DNA of 64,000 bases from Enterococcus sp. 5H (lineage in GTDB: Bacteria > Bacillota > Bacilli > Lactobacillales > Enterococcaceae). The position numbers were made by a program, and so were the translations under genes. Shown piece after piece: positions 1 through 9,139 of this stretch. Position 1 is the stretch's first letter; each line of letters starts with the position of its first letter. Under the pieces are notes generated by a model, which did no database searches, was not told where the DNA came from, and saw only the letters and a program-made list of their open reading frames with translations. The DNA lies in assembly GCF_028128615.1 (NCBI RefSeq), contig NZ_AMDP01000024.1, forward strand, positions 1-64,000, read 5' to 3'.

Positions 1-632
1 ATGTTGTTACTGTTGGTTTCAGAAGCACCGAAGGCAATCGTCCAAACGCCGCGGCCATTTCCAGCTGTCGCTGTGGCTAATTCGTAAGCTGTGTCAATCG
101 AATTTAGCGCAATCGTTTCTCGGGTTACCGTTGGTGAACCGCTGTTGCCACTGCTGTTAGCCCAGCCTTTATCTAAGGAAAGGACCGCACCGCTTAGTTC
201 TTGTTCGCTGGCTTCTTGAATCACCGTATTACGAAACTGATGATTTTGCTTCACTTGAAGGGTCCAGCCAGTCGAATTGGTGCGCTGATCGGTAATTTGG
301 ATAAAACTACCTCTTGGCCCAGTTTCACCTAAAAATTGTTGCGCTAATGCTGGAAAGATCCGGTTGGTATCGGTTAATTGTGCTCGACCAAAGTCAAGGG
401 ATGAGACATAATCTATCCTCAATGGTCCTTCAGTAGAAGGTCCCTCTCCCGGGTCAATAACCTCACCAGGATTTTCTGGATCAACTGGATTAGAAATCGA
501 ACTTCCTTCAACCGTTACTGTTCCAGTTTGTCCTAATGAATCGGTCGTTGCATGAACTGACGGAGTATAGAGAGTCAATCCAGCTAGTATAAGGAGTAAG
601 CTATTAACAGCTTTAAACTTCTGTATATTCAT
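1..632 (-). CDS. WxL domain surface protein, C-terminus cut by window edge
   Basis: The first 210 residues of a secreted WxL protein are present; the C-terminal end lies outside the window. Residues 1-28 form a signal peptide ending near VHA. A Pro/Glu/Gly-rich stretch (about 45-70) leads into a beta-rich domain with the first WxL motif, GWTLQV, near residue 122, and VWTIAFGAS near residue 200. WxL domains are known to attach non-covalently to the Gram-positive cell wall; the second motif, normally at the extreme C-terminus, is not visible. The ATG is directly next to the stop of the LPxTG gene, so it is the last visible gene of the leftward surface operon. The AGGAGAAG ribosome site lies inside the preceding gene. 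Ligand unknown. Confidence 0.9.
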   Translation of the reverse strand, partial: MNIQKFKAVNSLLLILAGLTLYTPSVHATTDSLGQTGTVTVEGSSISNPVDPENPGEVIDPGEGPSTEGPLRIDYVSSLDFGRAQLTDTNRIFPALAQQFLGETGPRGSFIQITDQRTNSTGWTLQVKQNHQFRNTVIQEASEQELSGAVLSLDKGWANSSGNSGSPTVTRETIALNSIDTAYELATATAGNGRGVWTIAFGASETNSNN

Positions 633-980
633 CTACTTCTCCTCCTTTGTCCATCTACGTAATACAATCAGCAGAAGGAAAAGTAACACTAGCCCAATAC
701 CGATAAAACCAAAATTCCCGATCAATTCACCAGTACTAGGCAGATTTCCAGCAGGTTTTTTCACCCCAGCAGTATCTTGATCGCTAGAGGAACCTGATTC
801 TTCTGGTGCTATGGGCGCGACTTCATCAGGTATAGCTTCTTCTTCATAAAATGAAATTTTCCCACCTGTATTGACTTGCCCGCCTGCAGCTTCTGTTCCA
901 TAAACCATTAGTGGTGATATCGCTAGACTAACCAGCACTATTAAAGAGCAGAATAAGATGATCATTTTGTTTTTTCTCAT
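633..980 (-). CDS. Small LPxTG-anchored surface protein
   Basis: A 115-residue sortase substrate with an N-terminal signal peptide (1-29), a short Glu/Ser/Pro-rich exposed segment, then LPSTG at residues 80-84, a hydrophobic span (about 87-106) and a positive tail (RRWTKEEK). This is the classic sortase A sorting signal, so the mature protein should be covalently linked to peptidoglycan. Small LPxTG proteins are regular members of enterococcal WxL loci, probably as partners of the WxL proteins. It lies 15 bp after the giant adhesin gene and abuts the next WxL gene, so it is co-transcribed with both. The exact role is not known. Confidence 0.9.
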   Translation of the reverse strand: MRKNKMIILFCSLIVLVSLAISPLMVYGTEAAGGQVNTGGKISFYEEEAIPDEVAPIAPEESGSSSDQDTAGVKKPAGNLPSTGELIGNFGFIGIGLVLLFLLLIVLRRWTKEEK

Positions 981-995
981 TTTTCCCCTCTCCTT

Positions 996-3900
996 TTAGG
1001 GCTGTCCAGCCATGACTTTCCATGTAATTTCACCGACATAACTTCCTGTATGAACTGTATCAGATGAACCAATTTGTAGTTTGACTCCATCAGTACCAGT
1101 TTGATTTCCCCAGCTATTACTTATATCAAAAATTCCAGATGAGCCGTCAGTATTTAGATAAACAGTCTGTGCATTACCATCTAAAATCACTTCTTGCCCT
1201 CTATATACGTAACGTAAAGCGTTAATTAACTCTTGCCCCTCATTATTTCTCATCGGACTGGATAATGATGCCGTCAGGGTCCAACCATTAGCAGGGTTTG
1301 CACGTGTATCGGTAACAATTAATCGTTGGTCAATTTCCGGATCTTCTACTCGTTTGGTTGTAGCGTTATAGGTTAATGAACCGAAATCAAGAGCAGCAGG
1401 TGCTGAAGCTAAACTTAGAACGCCTTGAAGCTTGTAGCGAACTGTTACTTCTGTAGTATCTAAAACAACTGCCGTTTCATTTGCAGGCCGCTCAGAAATT
1501 TCATATCCCGCATTAAGTAAGCCTTCTAATTGCTTGACCACAGTCTCTTCTTTCGTTAAATCAATTTCGTCTCCTATCAGACCATCAATCATGATTGTAT
1601 AGCCTGGAAGTAATTGATCAAGCTCATTAACAAATTCTACAGTTAAAATGGAATCTATTATTTCTGTTACAGTTAAAATAGTCCCTTGACTAAACGTTGC
1701 ATCGTGAAACGCCAAGGCTTCTGCGGGATTGATATTTCCAGTTTCATTATTGGTGATAGGCGGATTAGCAACACCTGCATTTTCTGCTAGACCTGCTTTA
1801 TCTCTTAGAAACACCTGTATTTCATCATTTTCAGATAATGTTAGCCCATTTAACAAGATTTCGAAGTTCCCTGAACTATCAATTGATACATCTGAAGTAT
1901 TAATGGCTTGTCCATTATGAGTTGCAGTAACTTCTGCATCTCTATTTTCAGAATATCCTTGAATAGTGGAAGCTGTACTTAGCACTATTTCATTGTCGAA
2001 TACAGCAGGTGTTGGCGGAACTATTGGAAACGTGACTGTTGGGTCACTTAAAATGGTATTCTCAAATCCTGGTGTTAATTCTCCACTAGTTAAACGAACC
2101 TCTTTTATTTCAACCTTATCTCCCGCTTCTAGATAATCATTTAGGGTAATTTCAAATAATCCCCCTCTTCGCTCTTCACCGTATATACTGATTCCAGGAT
2201 CCTCATCGGAGTGTCCCACAGATTTTGCTCTGTAACTTTGGTTAGAACCATTAGATTTTGTCACTTCAACAGACACTTCTGCCTCATCGTCCCAAGCTGA
2301 GCGTGATTCATAAAGTCCTACTGGTATACTAATGTGTCCATAGATTTTCTTATCCGCATTTGTTGGAACTCGTAATTCATCAGCAATTGCCCAACGAGCA
2401 TTGTTTGAACTTAAACGAGAATATGCTGTTAAACCAGTAGTTCCAAAATTGTCTGTGTTCAAAATATCCGGATTATTGGTAGACGCTAATGTATTGAAAT
2501 TCTGACCGCTAAACGAATAGTCAAGTGTCCGATAATTAATATTCGGATCGCCATCTAAGTCCGCTCCATTTCGCCAAACAGCCAAATCACTGTTTGTGGC
2601 TGTTAAGGTCGAGCCATTAGACACATTAAAGATATTTCCCCCAGCAGGACGATTATTCCGGAAATTCATATACAAGGGATTATCAAATGTTACACTTAAG
2701 TTTCCTGCATTGAAAATTCCACCACTTGCGCTACTTGTTCGTCCTGATGCTTGAAAGTAGCCTTGATTCAATACATCAATCGTTCCTGTGCCAGTACCCA
2801 TATCAATAGATGGGCCAGTTGTAGCATTAATGATAACGGATGAGCCAGGATCACTAACGGTAAAAGAATTCGGTGCATTATTTACTGTATAAAGGACTCC
2901 TTGATTCGCAGTATCATTGGCAGTACCATTACCAGGATTATTTATCCGAAACATCCCACCGTTTTTAACCTCTATGTGATTATTCCCACCGTACATACGA
3001 ATTCCTGGAGAATTCCCACCACTTTTACTAATTTCTAACAATGCATTATCAATGGTGAAATTATAACTTCCAAAATATAAGAAACGTAAAACTGCTGCTT
3101 CACCTGTTGAAGCACCACTATTTAGCTTCAGACTAGCATCATCAGATAAAAGGAAAATTCCGTCTCGACTTTGAATCCCCATTGCAGAAGATACATTACT
3201 AGTCGCTTGAACTTGTGCACCATCAGTAATCTCTATACGAGCACCTAAGGTAAGTGAATTTGCAGTTGCTGATCCAAGATAGATCGCCGCATTGACATAC
3301 CCAGCGCTTACTGTACTACTTGCAGTTAGCTCCGTTTCAGGATCAGCTACTCTTAATCTTGGTCTTTCTCCATGAAGAGTTAGTCCATTCGCAGCGCCAG
3401 AAACAATATTAGCAGTAGATTTACTATTTATATCTACACTGCTATCGTTACCTGACAAATGAATGCCCATAGCATTACCAGTAGTTACATCAATGGTTGA
3501 GCTCTCTACTTGCAAATTAGCTGTAATACCATTAAGGAACAGCGCTCTTTTAGTTCCTGTCGTTCCCAATCTAACTTTTGAACCGTCTTTAATTTCCACA
3601 CTAGGTGTAGTCCCAGTCAATATAATCCCATTGTTTGCTGTAGCAGAAGCGCTTCCCGTAGTTGCACCCGGGCTAGTCATTTCAAAACTAGAACCTCCAT
3701 CAACTCGGAATGTCGGATTAGCAGCTGAATTTCCTATTACTACAGTTTGTGCATTACCTGATCCAGTGGTTAAATTTGCCGTTGATCGTGAGCCTAGATG
3801 GAACAGTGAATTTGCTCCATCCAAAACAATCTGTTGGCCGTTTCCGGTACTAATCAAGTTTATTGAGCTTTCATTATTGATTAAAACTTGAGGAGTTGTT

Positions 3901-5069
3901 CCTGCCACATTAATACTTCGTCCTGTCACAGCATTAACGGTTAAATCACTCGAGTCAATGATCATTTTAGCTTCCGCAGCAACTAAACCAATCGCTCGCT
4001 TGGCACTGGTCGTTGTAACCGTCAGCTCGGAATTACCAAGCACTTCTAAAGTCGGTTGTGTCCCAGTCATAATAATCGCATTATTTGCCGTATTCGACGG
4101 TGAAGCTGCTGTTCCTGGTGCATTTATCAGCAATGTGGACTCCTCTGAAACTACAACTGAAGGATTTGGACCTCTCATATCAATCACATTAGCAGTCCCA
4201 CTAGCTACAGTAATCGAAACATTCGCATTCTCACTAATCACAATTTTTGAATCAGAAACTGTTGCAGCTGAAAAGAAAACTGCTGAGTTTCCTCGAGTAA
4301 TTGTTACTTCGGCTTTGTTATTAACATAGACTTCTTTTGTTTGAACAAACACATTTGTCAATGTTTGCGCAAATATATTCGCTCCGCCAGTGAACGTTAA
4401 GCGTCCCTCTGGAATTAAAGCTAGCCTAGCCGCATTACCTGTCGCTGTACTGACACTTTCAAGTTCCAAATACCAACCTGCTCCAGTCCCACTCGCATTA
4501 AAAATAGAGGTCGCTCCTGTTTTTACCAATGAAGCATTCTCCACTCGTAAAAGAGCTTCCTGCTCCGCCGCCAAGTTACCTAAAGTTAAACTGCCGTTAT
4601 CAGCACCAAAGTTGATTAAATAGCCATTTCCTTTGATTAGTAAATTTCTATTTAAGGTTCCTATCGCAGTTGCTACGCCCGTCCCACTGCGAACCAAATC
4701 GTTTTGAACTTCAATTTGTCCGACTTCTGAGTTTGCTACAGCCAATCGTAATTCTTCGAAAGTTGAAACTTCCACCGTTTCGCCAATAAAAGCTGTTGTT
4801 TCAAGTTCTTCTGCCAAACTACTACTTTCAGTTTCTTCAATAAACGTATTTGGTGATTCTATTTCTGAGATTTGTTCTAACTCGACATCTTCATCAGTTC
4901 GATCTAGCTGAACGGCTTCATTTGAATTAACTAAATCCTCTGTTTCTTCTGTACTAGCAAAGAGCTTAGTAGCAGAAACGTAGAAATAACCAACTGTAAT
5001 TGAACACAATAGTGACACCATTAAAATAATGCTATACGTTAGTCTTTTTTTTCTGTTCATTTCATTCAT
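996..5069 (-). CDS. Giant beta-helix surface adhesin with MucBP-like and WxL C-terminus
   Basis: A 1357-residue secreted protein. Residues 1-35 are a long signal peptide or membrane anchor, then an acidic Glu/Ser/Thr-rich segment to about 90. From about 100 to 850 it is made of imperfect short repeats rich in Asn, Gly, Thr and Ser (VEIKDGSKV, ITLTGTTP-type strings), as in a right-handed pectate-lyase-like beta-helix; no catalytic residues were recognised, so adhesion is more likely than catalysis. Ig-like or Big-like strands follow (about 940-1110), then a MucBP-like module near 1120-1205 (LTVEFVNE to VTVRYKL). The C-terminal 150 residues resemble a WxL domain: GWTLTASL is intact, but the terminal motif is ITWKV, so Leu is replaced by Val. 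It follows the regulator by 24 bp. Confidence 0.85.
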   Translation of the reverse strand: MNEMNRKKRLTYSIILMVSLLCSITVGYFYVSATKLFASTEETEDLVNSNEAVQLDRTDEDVELEQISEIESPNTFIEETESSSLAEELETTAFIGETVEVSTFEELRLAVANSEVGQIEVQNDLVRSGTGVATAIGTLNRNLLIKGNGYLINFGADNGSLTLGNLAAEQEALLRVENASLVKTGATSIFNASGTGAGWYLELESVSTATGNAARLALIPEGRLTFTGGANIFAQTLTNVFVQTKEVYVNNKAEVTITRGNSAVFFSAATVSDSKIVISENANVSITVASGTANVIDMRGPNPSVVVSEESTLLINAPGTAASPSNTANNAIIMTGTQPTLEVLGNSELTVTTTSAKRAIGLVAAEAKMIIDSSDLTVNAVTGRSINVAGTTPQVLINNESSINLISTGNGQQIVLDGANSLFHLGSRSTANLTTGSGNAQTVVIGNSAANPTFRVDGGSSFEMTSPGATTGSASATANNGIILTGTTPSVEIKDGSKVRLGTTGTKRALFLNGITANLQVESSTIDVTTGNAMGIHLSGNDSSVDINSKSTANIVSGAANGLTLHGERPRLRVADPETELTASSTVSAGYVNAAIYLGSATANSLTLGARIEITDGAQVQATSNVSSAMGIQSRDGIFLLSDDASLKLNSGASTGEAAVLRFLYFGSYNFTIDNALLEISKSGGNSPGIRMYGGNNHIEVKNGGMFRINNPGNGTANDTANQGVLYTVNNAPNSFTVSDPGSSVIINATTGPSIDMGTGTGTIDVLNQGYFQASGRTSSASGGIFNAGNLSVTFDNPLYMNFRNNRPAGGNIFNVSNGSTLTATNSDLAVWRNGADLDGDPNINYRTLDYSFSGQNFNTLASTNNPDILNTDNFGTTGLTAYSRLSSNNARWAIADELRVPTNADKKIYGHISIPVGLYESRSAWDDEAEVSVEVTKSNGSNQSYRAKSVGHSDEDPGISIYGEERRGGLFEITLNDYLEAGDKVEIKEVRLTSGELTPGFENTILSDPTVTFPIVPPTPAVFDNEIVLSTASTIQGYSENRDAEVTATHNGQAINTSDVSIDSSGNFEILLNGLTLSENDEIQVFLRDKAGLAENAGVANPPITNNETGNINPAEALAFHDATFSQGTILTVTEIIDSILTVEFVNELDQLLPGYTIMIDGLIGDEIDLTKEETVVKQLEGLLNAGYEISERPANETAVVLDTTEVTVRYKLQGVLSLASAPAALDFGSLTYNATTKRVEDPEIDQRLIVTDTRANPANGWTLTASLSSPMRNNEGQELINALRYVYRGQEVILDGNAQTVYLNTDGSSGIFDISNSWGNQTGTDGVKLQIGSSDTVHTGSYVGEITWKVMAGQP

Positions 5070-5093
5070 TTTGCCTCCTTTGTATTATTTTTT

Positions 5094-5819
5094 TCAGCTA
5101 GTGAGTTCTATCACCTCCTTTAATTTGTCACTTTCCAAATTTGAATCAAGTAGGTAACCAACTGAGCGAACTGTTCTCAACATTTTCGGATTCATGCTAT
5201 ATTTACTAAGTTTGTTTCGTATGTGAAAGGCTAAGTTTGATGTTCGATATCGTTTAGATGCACTATCCGTATCTTCCTCATCTTCCCAGATATATTTATA
5301 AATTTCTTCATATGTAAATGCCTGATTCATTCGGCTAGCTAATAATGAAATCATTTTGAACTCCATACGTGTAAGGCTTACCTCCGCTTTTCCAGGAGCT
5401 TTTATACTAAAATTCAACGAATTAAGAAGTAATTCATTACTCATTTTTGTTTCAACATTTCCTTCATTTTCTTTTTTATGAACAAGACTCAATGTGTTTT
5501 CTATAATGACAAACATTTCTTCATTCGTGACGTTTTCATCAAAGTTACCTAATACACCTAACTCCAGATTTAGTTTTTTACTTATAACATTTTTCGTCTC
5601 AGACCTTACCCAAATCGGTAAGATAAATCTTCTTTTAATAGATAAAATTAACTCAAGAACTTTATTTTGGTTTTCATCTGCAGAACAGTGAATAACAACA
5701 CCGTGGACGTTCTCTAGCTGATTTAATAAATGACTTTCATCAGAAAAATAAAAATCACAAAGTTTGATTGATACTGGTATGGAATAATCGTGTAAGTTAA
5801 ACATTGCCAAATTATACAT
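5094..5819 (-). CDS. OmpR/PhoB-type winged-helix regulator of the WxL operon
   Basis: A 241-residue cytoplasmic protein. Residues 140-232 form a typical OmpR/PhoB C-terminal winged helix (LTRMEFKMISLLASR, then the RTSNLAFHIRNKLSK recognition region and a final VRSVGYLL wing). The N-terminal 120 residues look receiver-like in size but I see no convincing phosphoacceptor Asp and Lys set, so it may act without a kinase. No histidine kinase is nearby. The start at 5819 follows AGGAGG with 9-nt spacing. Regulators of this type commonly head enterococcal WxL operons, and the next gene begins 24 bp on, so it probably controls this surface operon. That control is inferred from position. Confidence 0.85.
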   Translation of the reverse strand: MYNLAMFNLHDYSIPVSIKLCDFYFSDESHLLNQLENVHGVVIHCSADENQNKVLELILSIKRRFILPIWVRSETKNVISKKLNLELGVLGNFDENVTNEEMFVIIENTLSLVHKKENEGNVETKMSNELLLNSLNFSIKAPGKAEVSLTRMEFKMISLLASRMNQAFTYEEIYKYIWEDEEDTDSASKRYRTSNLAFHIRNKLSKYSMNPKMLRTVRSVGYLLDSNLESDKLKEVIELTS

Positions 5820-5983
5820 ACTTCGTTTCCTCCTTTTTTGTATTTTGCATATGAAAAAGATAATACATATATTTTTTTTTCACAAACTAGAGTTGTCCAT
5901 TAAACGGACACGAAATAACATAAAATTTCATCTCAAAAAAATGATAATTTAATATATGAGCTAATTAAAAATGTTCCATTAAA

Positions 5984-6208
5984 GTACAGGCTATTGGGAT
6001 TAACCTGTATAAATAGATTTCTCCTTAAAAATTTCAAAAAATCACTTTTCACAAAATTGATTTTTTCTAAAAAGAGGACAAATCGGTTATATCTAATTGA
6101 ATTTTTATTTATATTTAATTTAAATTTACAAAAACAACCTAATTCTAATTTTAATGCTGAACTTATTATAGTATTCAAATAAAATAAAATAGTCCCAATA
6201 GCCTGTAC
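5984..6208. repeat. 225-bp segment bounded by perfect 16-bp inverted repeats
   Basis: The 16 bases at 5984-5999 (starting GTACAGGCTATT) are the exact reverse complement of 6193-6208. They enclose about 190 bp of very AT-rich sequence. The layout resembles a short MITE-like element, but no target duplication is visible outside the repeats. The right repeat also takes part in a second, shorter hairpin (6186-6225). Confidence 0.6.
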
Positions 6209-6225
6209 TCTATTGGGACTATTTT
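6186..6225. terminator. Perfect 16-bp hairpin sharing an arm with the larger inverted repeat
   Basis: AAAATAGTCCCAATAG at 6186-6201 pairs exactly with 6210-6225 around an 8-base loop, with T-rich sequence on the right. It could end rightward transcription. Because 6193-6201 also pairs with 5991-5999, the two hairpins cannot form together, which is the geometry of an attenuator or riboregulator. No coding gene precedes it on the plus strand. Confidence 0.55.
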
Positions 6226-6596
6226 GTTTTATTTCACTACTTTTCATATGTAAAAAATATTATTTAAACTACACTAAAATCTTTTAAAGCTATTTCTCAC
6301 AAGCTCAATTTGAGGAAAGATTAGTTATTATTTTAGACTATGAAAATATTAGTAATACACAGGTTTCACACAGAAACGGTAAAAAATGATCATAACTTAT
6401 CAATATATAATCATTTTTACTTTAGAAATCTTGGTTTACGATTTTTTTGTGATAATTTTGACTAAATTAAGGCCTATTCCAATTTCATCTTACATTTCTG
6501 TTCGCTTCTATAAAATGATTCTTAATAAGAAAAGCAGAGTGAATTCATACCATGACGGTAAAGTATAATTTATCAAAGAAAGAAGGAGAGATTTAT

Positions 6597-7007
6597 ATGA
6601 AGAAAAAAATTTTTACTTGTGCAGCTGTAGCTCTATCAACCCTCAGTTTAGTTGCTTGCCACTCACCTACGACTCCTAATAGAAAAAATACTGAAAATTC
6701 TACCAACTCTAAGGTACAGAGAAAAAAAACTACTACTTCCTATTTCAAAAAAAGACCAGGTTCTATTAAAAAAAATAAAAAAGTTCTAGAATCTTTGCCT
6801 AGAGATCCTAATACTAAACATAGAAGCTCTAATGCAAATCAACCAAAAGGAAAGCAAAGTAGTAACTTGTACGAAAAGGCGCCTCAAAAAAAGAAAAGAA
6901 CAGGCAGTAGAATAAAAATACCTGGATTGGCTAAACAAAAAAGAAAGCTTGATACTGTATCACACAAAACTACTAATATAAATCCATTACATTTGGAAAA
7001 AAATTGA
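6597..7007 (+). CDS. Very basic small lipoprotein, unknown function
   Basis: A 136-residue protein starting at the ATG at 6597, after GAAGGAGAG; an in-frame ATG at 6552 lacks a ribosome site. Residues 1-21 are a lipoprotein signal peptide with lipobox LVAC, so it should be lipid-anchored outside the cell. The rest is strikingly rich in Lys, Arg, Asn, Ser and Thr with no hydrophobic core, so it is probably disordered and strongly cationic. I do not recognise a family. The hydrophobic peptide just before the lipobox Cys resembles, in type only, the sources of enterococcal peptide pheromones. It stands alone, with a hairpin terminator about 60 bp downstream. Confidence 0.65.
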   Translation: MKKKIFTCAAVALSTLSLVACHSPTTPNRKNTENSTNSKVQRKKTTTSYFKKRPGSIKKNKKVLESLPRDPNTKHRSSNANQPKGKQSSNLYEKAPQKKKRTGSRIKIPGLAKQKRKLDTVSHKTTNINPLHLEKN

Positions 7008-7681
7008 CTTTTTCTAAGTTAAAACATTATGAAGTAGAATAGTGTTGTTCATCCCATAAAAATAAAACCTTTTGTATAATTGTCAGAACCAGCTCAAGTG
7101 AGACAATTTATACAAAAGGTTTTTAAAGCACTTAATATTAACCACTTAAAAACATTATATTTTCTCTACTGAATGTGTAATTTGAGTAATAAATTCCAAA
7201 TAAATATGAATGGATAATAATTTTTCAAAAAAATAAAAAAGAGTAAGACTTTTTTCTAATTCTCACTCTTCTATCTATCTTGAAACTAATAGACCAATCT
7301 TAATATTAGTCTAATCTAAGAAGTACTTATATTTTTTTCAATACATTTATAAAAGATCATCTGCTCTTCTTTCAAGCTTAAAGGAACTTCTACAATCTCT
7401 CAACTCTGGTATTATTCAAAATAAAAACAAATAATATAGACGGTATCTAAACTCTAATCATTTTAAATAACTTCTATCGAATATTCTGAATTTGATAATT
7501 TTGAAGATAGGCTTCCAAATTCTATTTCAGAATAAATCACTTAACAAAATAATTATAGTCACTTTGACTGCCTTTTAAGCATACAAAACTTTCAGTTTTT
7601 TATTCGTCACTTTACTAGTACTTTTTCGCTTTTTATTGTTATACTAGAACTGAATAAGCAATCAGTAAAGGTGGTTATCTT
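7008..7681. other. 674-bp AT-rich gap upstream of the Mga-like gene
   Basis: Contains the hairpin at 7064-7122 and otherwise low-complexity AT-rich sequence. A weaker imperfect inverted repeat lies near 7230-7268. The end of the gap should hold the promoter of the Mga-like gene; no further gene is supported. Confidence 0.5.
7064..7123 (+). terminator. Long hairpin terminator after the basic lipoprotein gene
   Basis: AAAACCTTTTGTATAATTGT at 7064-7083 pairs with 7102-7123 with a single bulged T, ending in a T run. The stem is unusually long for a terminator. Confidence 0.75.
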
Positions 7682-9067
7682 ATGATTGATACTTTTGTTG
7701 AAAAAGATCTGCTTGTTAAAAGTGAATTATTAAAAAAAATGTATTATCAAGAACCACTCATTATTTCACAATTAAGCCAACAATTTGCAATTTCCACGAT
7801 AACTTGCACTAATTATATTGAATCACTTTGTATACCCTTTCAAAAATGGATTATCAAAAAACATTATCATCATGGAATATACAAGTTCTATTTAGATCAG
7901 CACAAACCATTGTATCAATATCAGCAACTTTTGCTACAACAATCCCATTTTTTAAATGGTTGCCGTTTTTATCTACAACGAAAAGAACACTATCTTCATT
8001 TTGTTGAAGAATTATTTATCTCTGTTGGAACTGCCTATCAACTTAAAACACAAGTAGCTTTATTTTTTGAAGAACTCTTTACAGAGCCTAATAATCCAAC
8101 CGAATTAGAAGAACGCTTACTCATTCTCAAACTTAGTTTAAAAACAGCTCCATGTTTTCCGATTTCTAAAAACTTTGTGTTTCAACAACATATTAATTAT
8201 TTTTTCTCCTATATTCGCCAAGAAGGATTACTTTTATCCGATGAAAGTCGCTACTATGTTGCTCTAGCTTTTTTACTTTCTTATCAGAGGGATAAGAAAG
8301 TCCAGTTTTCCGATACGCAAAAAATAATGTTGAAACAATTTCCAATTTATTTAATTATTAAAAAATTCTTTTCGGAAACAGCTTTATCAAACTACTTAGA
8401 TCAAAATGATCTATTATTTTTAACAATCATAATCAACGCCGTTCCATATACATTTACTGATGTAAAACTCTTCCAAAAACATTATCAGCAACTGAATCGA
8501 TTATTGTACACACCGCTAGAGCTGAAACAGCTTTTTTATCAGTTTGAACAAGCTTTTCATTCTGAAGTTCCTAAAAATATATTTTTTATTAATGCACTCA
8601 TCAAGTTACTTAAAACGACTACACAAAACATGCAACCACTCTTTCCCGATATGACCATTTATTTATCCGAAAATGAACAGCATATCTATTCACTTGTCCA
8701 TCAGATACTAATCAATCATTTCAAAGAGCAAAAACTTAACTTTCGTTTCAACAAAAGTTTCGTCCAACGTTTTACTAAAGAAGTTAATTTTCTCCTTGAT
8801 GATAAAACTATAGTTATTCATCTCTTTTTTGTAGTTGCAAACAAGCTATATCTACCTTTGATGGAAAGTATTTTAGAACAGATTAAAACTAGCTACCTAA
8901 ATATCCCTGTCATAGTCTGCACTAGCTACGATGAATTGCAGCAACAATCACAACAGACTTTGAAACAAGCATTAATTTTTTATGATGATAAACTTGAACC
9001 TCCAAAAAATATAGCGAAAATGACGATCCCGATTAATATTCAAAAAATTTGTGAACGTTTCTCTTAA
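7682..9067 (+). CDS. Mga-family transcriptional regulator
   Basis: A 461-residue protein with the Mga/AtxA layout: an N-terminal helix-turn-helix (about 22-52, LIISQLSQQFAIS then a recognition helix), a long helical PRD-like middle, and a C-terminal EIIB-like region (about 375-440). Family members activate virulence or surface-protein genes in streptococci and enterococci, and their PRD-like domains can be phosphorylated by PTS proteins. It is rich in His, Gln and Phe. It is monocistronic, starts after AAAGGTGG, and is followed by a hairpin terminator. Its targets are not evident; the WxL operon 1.9 kb away, transcribed in the other direction, is only a possibility. Confidence 0.8.
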   Translation: MIDTFVEKDLLVKSELLKKMYYQEPLIISQLSQQFAISTITCTNYIESLCIPFQKWIIKKHYHHGIYKFYLDQHKPLYQYQQLLLQQSHFLNGCRFYLQRKEHYLHFVEELFISVGTAYQLKTQVALFFEELFTEPNNPTELEERLLILKLSLKTAPCFPISKNFVFQQHINYFFSYIRQEGLLLSDESRYYVALAFLLSYQRDKKVQFSDTQKIMLKQFPIYLIIKKFFSETALSNYLDQNDLLFLTIIINAVPYTFTDVKLFQKHYQQLNRLLYTPLELKQLFYQFEQAFHSEVPKNIFFINALIKLLKTTTQNMQPLFPDMTIYLSENEQHIYSLVHQILINHFKEQKLNFRFNKSFVQRFTKEVNFLLDDKTIVIHLFFVVANKLYLPLMESILEQIKTSYLNIPVIVCTSYDELQQQSQQTLKQALIFYDDKLEPPKNIAKMTIPINIQKICERFS

Positions 9068-9069
9068 AA

Positions 9070-9117
9070 AATAGAGTACCTACCAACACTATCTTCTGTG
9101 ATGATGGGTACTCTATT
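9070..9117. terminator. Hairpin between convergent Mga-like and acylase genes
   Basis: AATAGAGTACC at 9070-9080 pairs with GGTACTCTATT at 9107-9117. It sits between convergent genes and could end both transcripts. Confidence 0.65.
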
Positions 9118-9139
9118 CATGTTTTAATCTAATGCCATT

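Larger units (their letters stand above)
5820..6596. other. 777-bp AT-rich gap between the WxL operon and a lipoprotein gene
   Basis: No convincing gene. It holds the promoter side of the leftward WxL operon and a set of nested inverted repeats (5984-6225, listed separately). The open frames here are made of Phe/Leu/Lys/Asn/Ile codons as expected from base composition and have no ribosome sites. Confidence 0.6.

Noticed and set aside
1729-4623. Several plus-strand reading frames opposite the giant adhesin
   Set aside because: They are shadows of the repeat-rich coding sequence, lack ribosome sites and have no protein-like composition.
5933-6247. Overlapping frames of 104 and 62 codons in the AT-rich gap
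   Set aside because: Composition is only Phe, Leu, Lys, Asn and Ile as expected from the bases, with no ribosome sites; the inverted repeats explain the structure here.
6386-6568. 60-codon plus-strand frame before the basic lipoprotein
   Set aside because: No ribosome site, hydrophobic AT-driven composition and overlap with the lipoprotein's upstream region.
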